Shown here piece by piece: positions 1-4,918 of a DNA stretch of 6,386 nt (position 1 is its first letter; each line of letters starts with the position of its first letter). The position numbers and the translations under genes are program-made. Below the pieces are notes generated by a model that saw only the letters and a program-made list of their open reading frames with translations, made no database searches and was not told the DNA's origin. The stretch is from Clostridia bacterium (GTDB lineage Bacteria > Bacillota_A > Clostridia > RUG12999), in assembly GCA_017558425.1 (NCBI GenBank), contig JAFYVD010000038.1, positions 1 through 6,386 of the forward strand, in the 5' to 3' direction.

Positions 1-42
1 ACCCTTTTCAAAAAGCTCGTCAGGGGATTCGTAAACGATCAT
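1..42 (-). CDS. 5' end of an unidentified gene leaving the window on the left
   Basis: Only the first 14 codons are visible; they read MIVYESPDELFEKG with no stop. The ATG at 42-40 is preceded by GGAGG (minus strand, plus positions 48-52) at a spacing of 5 bases. About 35 bases further upstream lies a well-formed SigA-type promoter. The combination of promoter, ribosome binding site, ATG and an open acidic frame makes a genuine gene start likely, although so short a piece could be chance. There is no signal peptide in the visible part, so a cytoplasmic protein is suggested. I do not recognise the family and assign no function. The gene is divergent from the stalk-domain fragment, and its promoter overlaps the 5' end of that fragment. 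Confidence 0.55.
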   Translation of the reverse strand, partial: MIVYESPDELFEKG

Positions 43-75
43 ATGGACCTCCGTTGGATGTAGTTTGTTGAGGTT

Positions 76-104
76 ATTATAGCACAGGTTGAGGCGTTTT
101 GCAA
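76..104 (-). promoter_or_regulatory. SigA-type promoter with extended -10 for the left-edge gene
   Basis: On the minus strand the -10 hexamer is a perfect TATAAT (plus positions 76-81), with the extended -10 dinucleotide TG one base upstream. A -35 of TTGCAA (99-104, four of six matches to TTGACA) stands exactly 17 bases away. The predicted start of transcription is near position 69, giving a leader of roughly 27 bases before the ATG at 42. The -35 overlaps the first codons of the truncated stalk-domain frame on the other strand. Confidence 0.65.
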
Positions 105-302
105 GACACCAAAGGAGCTACCGAAATTTCGCTGCAGATTGATTCTGTTCAAATGTATGTAAACAGTGATATAATATACCTGGATGTTCCCGCAAAAATT
201 ATAAACAACAGAACCCTTGTTCCCGTTCGTGCTGTTTCCGAAGCATTTGGATGCAAAGTCAACTGGATTCAGGACACTAAAACTGTTGTTATTATACAAT
301 AA
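99..302 (+). pseudogene. C-terminal remnant of a copper amine oxidase N-like stalk-domain protein
   Basis: The frame encodes a late piece of a stalk domain (copper amine oxidase N-terminal-like family, PF07833), recognised by the run LDVPAKIINNRTLVPVRAV, then EAFGCKVNW and a final DTKTVVII strand. Such domains occur in tandem in secreted, wall-associated Clostridia proteins. The first usable codon is a TTG at 99 with only a weak GAGG (91-94) four bases upstream. An in-frame TGA stands at 90-92. There is no signal peptide, which a working member would need. The first residues, QDTK, repeat the QDTK near the end (WIQDTK), so the frame appears to begin inside the last strand of a preceding repeat whose front is lost. 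I therefore read it as a broken gene end rather than a complete gene. A short leaderless protein cannot be excluded. It ends at TAA 300-302, 30 bases before the lipoprotein gene. Confidence 0.6.
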
Positions 303-332
303 TAAATTAATATATTCAAAGGAGCCTATACT

Positions 333-989
333 ATGATAAAAAAATCTATATGCCTTCTTATATTAACATCCTTCCTTTTCTCAATGGCTTCATGTTCTTT
401 TTCCAGTCACCAACCTGCCGACACTATCGAAGAAACCGGTTCCGAAGATACCAAAATTGATTGGCGCAGTGCATATGTTGACTTCCTCAGAAATGACTTT
501 GAGCCAGAGTATAACGATCCTCGTTTTGCATTTATATATGTTGACGACAATGATATTCCTGAACTTGTTATCGGCGAAGGATTTTTCCATGCCGCCGGTG
601 CACTTTTGTATACATATTCTAATGGTGAGGTCGTTCCCGTTAATATTAACGATCTGTCAGAAAACCGATTCGGTGATTATGGAAGCATTTCATACAAAGA
701 ACGTGAAGGCTTGATTCTGCATCAAGGTATGTCTATGGGATATGCCGGCACAGTTATTTTTAAAATAATCAACAACGAAGCCGAATATGTTATCCGAATG
801 AACGATGACGAGGGTGCCGTAATGCCCGGTCATTCGCCTACTTATACAATCGACGACATAAATGTCTCTGAATCAGAGTATAAAAAACGCCTTGCCGAGC
901 TTGACACGTCCGGTTACACTTCAATAAATTATGACGCTATGAACGAGTTGACCGAAGACAGATTAAACAGCCTTATGCAATATAACTGA
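333..989 (+). CDS. putative secreted lipoprotein of unknown function
   Basis: This 218-residue protein starts at an ATG with AAAGGAG eight bases upstream (318-324). Residues 1-20 form a lipoprotein signal: a KK-containing start, a hydrophobic stretch (CLLILTSFLFSM) and a lipobox-like MASC, with Cys21 as the expected lipidated residue. Methionine at -3 is less usual than leucine but tolerated. A short polar, acidic linker follows (about 22-44), then a globular domain beginning DWRSAYVDFLRND. The segment FAFIYVDDNDIPELVI (66-80) resembles the acidic 'D-x-D-x-D-x-x-P-E-L' pattern common in uncharacterised Clostridia lipoproteins, where it may bind calcium; that role is inference. The C-terminal part (170-218) is helix-rich and acidic. 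The protein should sit on the outer face of the membrane. It follows the stalk-domain remnant by 30 bases and could share a transcript with it. No terminator hairpin is visible behind it. I know no function for this family. Confidence 0.78.
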   Translation: MIKKSICLLILTSFLFSMASCSFSSHQPADTIEETGSEDTKIDWRSAYVDFLRNDFEPEYNDPRFAFIYVDDNDIPELVIGEGFFHAAGALLYTYSNGEVVPVNINDLSENRFGDYGSISYKEREGLILHQGMSMGYAGTVIFKIINNEAEYVIRMNDDEGAVMPGHSPTYTIDDINVSESEYKKRLAELDTSGYTSINYDAMNELTEDRLNSLMQYN

Positions 990-1034
990 CAATAACACGC
1001 CGTTTGCAGCTCATATTTTTGTTAAGATTTTGGG

Positions 1035-1063
1035 TTGACATAACCGCGTATTTGGTGTATACT
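1035..1063 (+). promoter_or_regulatory. SigA-type promoter of the metK transcript
   Basis: A perfect -35 TTGACA (1035-1040) and a -10 TATACT (1058-1063, five of six matches) are separated by exactly 17 bases. Transcription should begin near 1070, giving a leader of about 200 bases that contains the whole SAM riboswitch, its terminator and the metK ribosome binding site. It lies 45 bases behind the stop of the lipoprotein gene. Confidence 0.85.
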
Positions 1064-1115
1064 TGTATATGCTGAAGCTAAAACTCAAAGCTTTTTGCTT
1101 TTTAACTTAATACAG

Positions 1116-1209
1116 CCTTATCAAGAGTGGTGGAGGGAACGGCCCTGTGAAACCCGGCAACCTGACGAAAAGTTATAGGTGCCAAATCCGGCTTTAAGCA
1201 AAGATGAGG
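1116..1209 (+). ncRNA. SAM-I (S-box) riboswitch aptamer
   Basis: The leader contains the S-box core almost to the letter: GGTGGAGGGA, then GGCCCTGTGAAACCCGGCAA, then AGGTGCCAAATCC, and GATGAG at the 3' end. Helix P1 pairs CCTTATC (1116-1122) with GATGAGG (1203-1209), including one G-U pair. P2 lies around 1128-1158 and includes the kink-turn and the loop that makes the pseudoknot. P3 is closed by ACCT and AGGT (about 1160-1180). A short P4 at GCTTTAAGC follows. The aptamer binds S-adenosylmethionine, and binding stabilises P1 and lets the downstream terminator form, so metK is shut off when SAM is plentiful. Position before metK, a classical S-box target, supports the call. Confidence 0.97.
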
Positions 1210-1225
1210 GGACTTTAATTCCTTC
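1206..1225 (+). promoter_or_regulatory. antiterminator helix of the S-box switch
   Basis: GAGGGGA (1206-1212) can pair with TTCCTTC (1219-1225) in seven base pairs, two of them G-U, around a six-base loop. Its left arm takes bases from the 3' strand of aptamer helix P1, and its right arm takes bases from the 5' strand of the terminator. It therefore excludes both, as expected for the SAM-free, metK-on state. The pairing was found by eye; folding energies were not computed. Confidence 0.7.
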
Positions 1226-1250
1226 TGTTTTGCAGAAGGTTTTTATTTTT
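1221..1250 (+). terminator. intrinsic terminator controlled by the SAM riboswitch
   Basis: CCTTCTG (1221-1227) and CAGAAGG (1233-1239) form a seven-pair stem with a five-base loop, followed by a T-rich tract TTTTTATTTTT (1240-1250). It lies between the aptamer and the metK ribosome binding site, so it ends transcription early when SAM is bound. Confidence 0.93.
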
Positions 1251-1269
1251 CAGAAAGGAATTTACCACT

Positions 1270-2448
1270 ATGAACAGAAAATTTTTCACATCCGAATCTG
1301 TTACTGAAGGTCATCCCGATAAAATCTGTGACCGTATTTCCGATTCGGTTCTTGACGCAATCTTAGCACAGGATCCCAAAGCAAGAGTTGCCTGCGAAAC
1401 AACAGTTACAACAGGTATGATTATGCTTATGGGCGAAATTACAACAACCGCAAGCGTTGATATTCCCGCTATCGCAAGAAAAGCAGTTCTCGACATCGGC
1501 TATGACCGTGCAAAATACGGTTTTGACGGCTCAACCTGCAGCGTTCTCACTTCAATTGACAAGCAGTCGCCCGACATCGCTTTAGGCGTTGACAAAGCGG
1601 CAGAATCCAAAGAAGGTTCCGATTCTTACTACGACGAAATCGGTGCAGGCGACCAGGGTATGATGTTCGGCTATGCTTGTGACGAAACTCCCGAACTTAT
1701 GCCTATGCCCATCTCAATGGCACATCACATGGCATTAAAACTCACCGAGGTGAGAAAAAACGGCACTCTCCCCTATCTTCGTCCCGACGGAAAAACTCAG
1801 GTTACAATTGAATATGTTGACGGAGCTCCTACAAGAGTTGACGCTGTTGTTGTTTCCAGCCAGCACGACCCCGAAGTGACTCTTGAACATATTCGAGCAG
1901 ACATCGAAAAATATGTAATCCGCGAAGTTGTTGACCCAAAACTTCTTGACGAAAACACAAAAATTTATATCAACCCCACAGGCAGATTTGTTGTGGGCGG
2001 TCCTCAGGGCGACAGCGGCCTGACAGGCAGAAAAATCATCGTTGATACATACGGCGGCTATGCCTGCCACGGCGGCGGTGCTTTTTCTGGCAAAGACCCC
2101 ACAAAGGTTGACCGCAGTGCTGCTTACGCCGCAAGATACGTTGCCAAAAATGTGGTTGCAGCAGGTCTTGCAAAAAAATGTGAAATCCAGATTGCATATG
2201 CAATCGGCGTTGCACATCCTCTGTCCGTTCATGTAAACACATTCGGAACAGGCAGCGTTGCCGATGATAAAATCGAGCAGGCAATTTCAAAAGTATTTGA
2301 CCTTCGCCCTGCCGCAATCATTGACAAGCTCGACTTAAGAAAACCCATTTACGCTCCCTTATCCGCTTACGGCCATATGGGACGCGAGGATTTAAACCTC
2401 ACTTGGGAAAAAACCGACAAAGTTGAAGAACTTAAAAGAGCTATTTAA
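1270..2448 (+). CDS. metK: S-adenosylmethionine synthetase (methionine adenosyltransferase)
   Basis: MetK joins ATP and L-methionine to make S-adenosylmethionine, releasing phosphate and diphosphate; it is a cytoplasmic tetramer. The 392 residues match the usual bacterial length of about 380-400, and the protein appears complete. It begins with the typical [13 protein letters not shown], including the catalytic-site histidine and aspartate (H15, D17). GAGDQG (125-130) is the ATP-binding signature and GGGAFSGKD (268-276) the phosphate-binding P-loop-like signature. The C-terminus has [13 protein letters not shown] (368-380). AAAGGAA (1254-1260) lies nine bases before the ATG. The gene is the only cistron behind the SAM riboswitch and ends at a strong bidirectional terminator, so it appears to be monocistronic and feedback-controlled by its own product. 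Confidence 0.98.
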   Translation: MNRKFFTSESVTEGHPDKICDRISDSVLDAILAQDPKARVACETTVTTGMIMLMGEITTTASVDIPAIARKAVLDIGYDRAKYGFDGSTCSVLTSIDKQSPDIALGVDKAAESKEGSDSYYDEIGAGDQGMMFGYACDETPELMPMPISMAHHMALKLTEVRKNGTLPYLRPDGKTQVTIEYVDGAPTRVDAVVVSSQHDPEVTLEHIRADIEKYVIREVVDPKLLDENTKIYINPTGRFVVGGPQGDSGLTGRKIIVDTYGGYACHGGGAFSGKDPTKVDRSAAYAARYVAKNVVAAGLAKKCEIQIAYAIGVAHPLSVHVNTFGTGSVADDKIEQAISKVFDLRPAAIIDKLDLRKPIYAPLSAYGHMGREDLNLTWEKTDKVEELKRAI

Positions 2449-2452
2449 TTTT

Positions 2453-2488
2453 AAAAACCTGACCAACCGCTGTTGGTCAGGTTTTTTT
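2453..2488. terminator. bidirectional intrinsic terminator between metK and the araC-type gene
   Basis: CCTGACCAAC (2458-2467) and GTTGGTCAGG (2472-2481) make a perfect ten-pair stem with loop CGCT. A run of five A before it (2453-2457) and seven T after it (2482-2488) give a usable U tract in both directions. It serves metK on the plus strand and the convergent regulator on the minus strand; the stop codon of the latter (2487-2489) lies in the T tract. Confidence 0.93.
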
Positions 2489-3290
2489 ATCTCATTTTAT
2501 TAGGTGTTACACCCTCATACTTTTTAAAAATTCTGCAAAAGTAGTTCGCGTCGGAAAATCCGGTTTGCACCGCAATTTCAGAAAGGCTCAGATTCGAATT
2601 TTTCAGCAAAACTTTTGCCTTTTCCACCCTCATTTTATTTATATATTCCGTCAGCGAAAACCCTGTTTCCTTTTTGAAAAACCGACAGAAATAATATTCG
2701 CTCAGATAGCATTTTTCCGCCAGAGCCGCCGTTGTCAGGTTTTGGGCAAGATTCTCCTCAATAAACTTTAAAATTTCGCTGAGTCTTTGCTTTTTTGTGA
2801 TATAGTTGGTATTCTCCCTGTCGCTCAGGCGCACCGTTTCATAGCTGCGCATCAGGTGGGCCAGAAGTTTATAAACATCCCCTTTTATCACCATATCATA
2901 TCCGTTCTTTTTATTTTTCTTCTCGGCAAATATTTCATTAAAATACTCATCTACAAATCCGTCATTTTCAATTTTCGTCCGAAACAGAATGTTTTCACAT
3001 CCCACATCCTTAAACATAGACGGATTAAGAATCATTACATAATATTCCAGATGTTCCCGGGCAAAAATCGAATGAAGTTCGCAGGAATTAACAGTCACCA
3101 GCGTACCTTTTTTCACAGCCGTTCTGCTTGTCCCACAATTCACATATCCGCTTCCGTTGAGAAAATACAGAAATTCCATATGTTCGTGCCAATGAGGAGC
3201 GGCAAGCCATCCTTCGCCATTCAAGTGCACCAGCCTTACCGGGAAATTTTTATCTTCTATCGGAATTTTTTCATACTGTTTGGGATTCAT
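2487..3290 (-). CDS. AraC-family transcriptional regulator with N-terminal cupin domain
   Basis: The 267-residue protein has the two-part layout of AraC/XylS regulators. Residues about 15-90 form a cupin-like sensor half with the metal- or sugar-pocket pattern PHWHEHMEFLYFLNGSG (32-48). Residues about 165-267 hold the DNA-binding half: the first helix-turn-helix is at LTTAALAEKCYLSEYYFCR (185-203), and the second, more conserved one, is at LSLSEIAVQTGFSDANYFCR (234-253), followed by FKKYEGVTPNKMR. The frame is open for 22 more codons upstream, but the ATG at 3290-3288 has GGAGG eight bases before it, so I choose that start. A promoter stands about 30 bases further upstream. Members of this layout usually activate sugar-uptake or glycosidase genes in response to a small ligand. 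The ligand and targets cannot be read here. It is convergent with metK and divergent from dpaAB. Confidence 0.93.
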   Translation of the reverse strand: MNPKQYEKIPIEDKNFPVRLVHLNGEGWLAAPHWHEHMEFLYFLNGSGYVNCGTSRTAVKKGTLVTVNSCELHSIFAREHLEYYVMILNPSMFKDVGCENILFRTKIENDGFVDEYFNEIFAEKKNKKNGYDMVIKGDVYKLLAHLMRSYETVRLSDRENTNYITKKQRLSEILKFIEENLAQNLTTAALAEKCYLSEYYFCRFFKKETGFSLTEYINKMRVEKAKVLLKNSNLSLSEIAVQTGFSDANYFCRIFKKYEGVTPNKMR

Positions 3291-3298
3291 TCTTTTTT

Positions 3299-3303
3299 CC
3301 TCC
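3299..3303 (-). promoter_or_regulatory. ribosome binding site fixing the araC-type start
   Basis: GGAGG on the minus strand lies eight bases before the ATG at 3290. The longer upstream frame would start before the -10 region of the promoter and has no comparable site, so this decides the start. Confidence 0.8.
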
Positions 3304-3321
3304 AAACCACTTATTATCATT

Positions 3322-3350
3322 AATATATCTTCATTTCTGACTTTTGTCAA
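3322..3350 (-). promoter_or_regulatory. SigA-type promoter of the araC-type regulator
   Basis: On the minus strand a perfect -35 TTGACA (plus positions 3345-3350) and a -10 TATATT (3322-3327, five of six matches) are separated by 17 bases. Transcription should begin near 3315, about 25 bases before the start codon. The -35 is within a few bases of the putative dpaA promoter on the opposite strand. Confidence 0.8.
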
Positions 3351-3352
3351 TA

Positions 3353-3379
3353 ACAATTTTTCATTGCCCGCATATTATA
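3353..3379 (+). promoter_or_regulatory. possible SigK-type (late mother-cell) promoter of dpaAB
   Basis: CATATTATA (3371-3379) fits the -10 consensus CATAnnnTA of SigK. The dinucleotide AC of the loose -35 element (AACA, 3352-3355) lies 16 bases upstream. No convincing SigA -35/-10 pair precedes dpaA on this strand. In Bacillus subtilis the dipicolinate synthase operon is SigK-dependent, which fits. The consensus is short and AT-rich, so chance agreement is possible; SigE has a related -10 and is the alternative. Confidence 0.5.
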
Positions 3380-3398
3380 AAGTATAGAAATTATTGTC

Positions 3399-3406
3399 GG
3401 AAAGGA
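3399..3406 (+). promoter_or_regulatory. ribosome binding site fixing the dpaA start
   Basis: GGAAAGGA lies eight bases before the ATG at 3415. The frame is also open from a TTG at 3394, but that codon has no site upstream and would place the ribosome binding sequence inside the gene. The ATG is therefore preferred. Confidence 0.75.
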
Positions 3407-3414
3407 AAGTTTTT

Positions 3415-4278
3415 ATGGGCAGGCGAATTGCAGTTATTGGTGGAGACCTGCGGCAAATTACTGTTGCAGAAAGCCTTGCAAAAGATGGTTACAATGTGTC
3501 GGTTTACGGATTTGACAAAGAATATATTCCTCAATCCATTCCATTTTCCCCAACTCTCCCGGATGCCGTTGAAGGATGCAGAGCCGTTGTTCTCGGAATA
3601 GCTCCCTGCAAGGAAGATTCAACCATTGACACTCCTTTTTGGAAAGAATCCCTCTCGGCATCCGAACTCGTTGCACAACTTCATCCGGAATGTGTGATAA
3701 TCGGCGGCAAGCTTTCTTCCGAGCTGAAGGATTTATCCTCCCGTTCAAATATCCGCTTCGAAGATTATGTAAACCGCGAAGATTTCGCCGTATCAAATGC
3801 CGTACCCACCGCCGAAGGCGCAATTGCCATTGCGATGAATGAGCTTCCTATTACACTGCACAGCTCGAAATGCCTTGTTACAGGGTTTGGCAGAATCAGC
3901 AAAGTTCTTGCCCGAGCACTTCATTTTCTCGGTGCAGATCTCACCTGCACAGCAAGAAAATCATCAGACATTGCCTGGATTAAAGCGCTCGGTTATAAAG
4001 CGCTTCCCACCGATTCCATCATATCATCAGCGCACCATTACGACCTGATATTCAACACAGTTCCGCAAACAATCTTCACTTATGAAGTGCTTAGAAACAT
4101 CCGTTCCGACACACTTATAATAGACCTTGCATCCAAACCGGGCGGTGTGGATTTCGACGCCGCAAAACAGCTTGATATAAAAGTAATTCAGGCACTGGGA
4201 CTGCCCGGCAAATGTTCGCCCGTTACTGCAGGAAAAATTATAAAAGCCACTGTAGAGAATATACTGAATGAATTATAA
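3415..4278 (+). CDS. dpaA: dipicolinate synthase subunit A
   Basis: DpaA (SpoVFA) works with DpaB to oxidise a lysine-pathway intermediate (dihydrodipicolinate or its hydroxy precursor) to dipicolinic acid. In sporulating cells this occurs in the mother cell, and the product is moved to the spore core. The 287 residues match the family length of about 290-300. The N-terminal domain starts RRIAVIGGDLRQ (3-14), the family's characteristic nucleotide-binding-like start. NAVPTAEGAIAIAM (128-141) forms the hinge. A second Rossmann fold begins CLVTGFGRISKVLA (153-166), typical of NAD(P)-dependent dehydrogenases. IDLASKPGGVDF (236-247) and ALGLPGKCSPVTAG (260-273) are the conserved C-terminal blocks. 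The start is an ATG rather than the upstream TTG. The stop codon overlaps the ribosome binding site of dpaB, 12 bases before its start, so translation is probably coupled. Confidence 0.96.
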   Translation: MGRRIAVIGGDLRQITVAESLAKDGYNVSVYGFDKEYIPQSIPFSPTLPDAVEGCRAVVLGIAPCKEDSTIDTPFWKESLSASELVAQLHPECVIIGGKLSSELKDLSSRSNIRFEDYVNREDFAVSNAVPTAEGAIAIAMNELPITLHSSKCLVTGFGRISKVLARALHFLGADLTCTARKSSDIAWIKALGYKALPTDSIISSAHHYDLIFNTVPQTIFTYEVLRNIRSDTLIIDLASKPGGVDFDAAKQLDIKVIQALGLPGKCSPVTAGKIIKATVENILNEL

Positions 4279-4290
4279 AGGAGGCAAAAT

Positions 4291-4878
4291 ATGAATATTC
4301 AGGGACTTGACGTCGGTTTTGCAATCACAGGCTCTTTCTGCACTATGGCAAAAGCCATTGAACAGGTGGAAGTTCTTGCAAAATCCGGCGTAAATATAGT
4401 GCCAATCCTCAGCGAAATGGCGGCATCCACCGACACCCGTTTCGGCAGCGCCGACTATTTCAAATCCATACTTCGTGAAATTACGGGAAACGACATTATC
4501 ACTACCATCAAAGATGCTGAACCGATCGGACCAAAAAAACTGCTTGACGCTCTCATTATAGCACCCTGCACCGGCAACACCCTTTCAAAGCTTGCTTCAG
4601 GAATCACCGACAGCTCTGTTACTATGGCGGCAAAAGCACACCTGCGCAACTGCCGTCCGCTCCTTATTGCCATCTCAACAAACGACGCCCTCGGCGCAAG
4701 CTATCGCAACATCGGTCAGCTTCAGAATGCAAAAAACATCTTTTTTGTCCCTTACGGTCAGGATGACCCGGCAAAAAAACAAACTTCAATGATAGCCGAT
4801 TTTTCTATGATAAAACCTGCACTCGAAGCCGCAATGGACGGCATACAGCTTCAGCCCATCATAATTAAATATAATTAA
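4291..4878 (+). CDS. dpaB: dipicolinate synthase subunit B (flavoprotein family)
   Basis: DpaB (SpoVFB) is the second subunit of dipicolinate synthase and belongs to the flavoprotein (UbiX/Dfp-like) fold. The 195 residues match the usual length of about 195-200. The start region has GFAITGSFCTMAKAIEQ (9-25), the phosphate-binding loop. Other family blocks are SEMAASTDTRFG (41-52), APCTGNTLSKLASGITDS (91-108), LLIAISTNDALG (124-135) and a late FFVPYGQDDPAKKQTSMIAD (151-170). AAAGGAGG (4277-4284) lies six bases before the ATG and overlaps the dpaA stop, as in a tight operon. In Bacillus subtilis asd, dapG and dapA follow in the same operon; here the operon ends at a terminator directly after dpaB, so the lysine-pathway precursor must come from genes elsewhere. 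The last codons form part of the left arm of that terminator. Confidence 0.96.
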   Translation: MNIQGLDVGFAITGSFCTMAKAIEQVEVLAKSGVNIVPILSEMAASTDTRFGSADYFKSILREITGNDIITTIKDAEPIGPKKLLDALIIAPCTGNTLSKLASGITDSSVTMAAKAHLRNCRPLLIAISTNDALGASYRNIGQLQNAKNIFFVPYGQDDPAKKQTSMIADFSMIKPALEAAMDGIQLQPIIIKYN

Positions 4879-4916
4879 AGGAAAAACATCGCGTGAGCGA
4901 TGTTTTTTCCTTTAAT
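4874..4916. terminator. bidirectional intrinsic terminator between dpaB and the FAD oxidoreductase gene
   Basis: ACATCGC (4886-4892) and GCGATGT (4897-4903) form the core stem around loop GTGA. The symmetry extends outward with A/T and GG/CC pairs to arms of 19 and 20 bases, broken only by one extra T on the right. The left arm contains the dpaB stop codon (4876-4878). A run of A on the left (4882-4886) and six or more T on the right allow termination in both directions, suiting the convergent genes on either side. Confidence 0.92.
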
Positions 4917-4918
4917 TC

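Noticed and set aside
1..63. Plus-strand frame ending at TAG 61-63 as the 3' end of a gene entering from the left
   Set aside because: It overlaps the better supported minus-strand start with its ribosome binding site, and its 20 residues resemble nothing I recognise.
286..316. TTGTTA and TATATT as a possible promoter for the lipoprotein gene
   Set aside because: The spacer is 19 bases and the -35 match is poor; in AT-rich sequence this is expected by chance.
1087..1103. AAAGC-TTTTT-GCTTT hairpin followed by T between the metK promoter and the riboswitch
   Set aside because: Five A/T-rich pairs are too weak for a terminator, and the spot within the leader would block the whole switch.
1735..2232. 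Long open frame of 165 codons on the minus strand inside metK
   Set aside because: It lies wholly antisense to metK, is rich in Cys and Asn, matches no family I know and has no ribosome binding site worth noting; it is a by-product of metK codon use.
2787..3323. Open frame of 178 codons on the plus strand opposite the araC-type gene
   Set aside because: Its composition (many H, F, I) is typical of an antisense shadow, and the araC frame has clear domains, promoter and ribosome binding site.
3344..3356. Imperfect inverted repeat TTGT-N5-ACAA over the araC-type promoter, considered as an operator
   Set aside because: The arms are only four bases long, and AraC-family proteins usually bind direct repeats; there is not enough to call an operator.
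3982..4004. Direct repeat AAAGCGCT twice at a spacing of 15, resembling half a catabolite control site
   Set aside because: It lies in frame inside dpaA and encodes KAL-GY-KAL; the spacing is five codons, so coding coincidence is enough.
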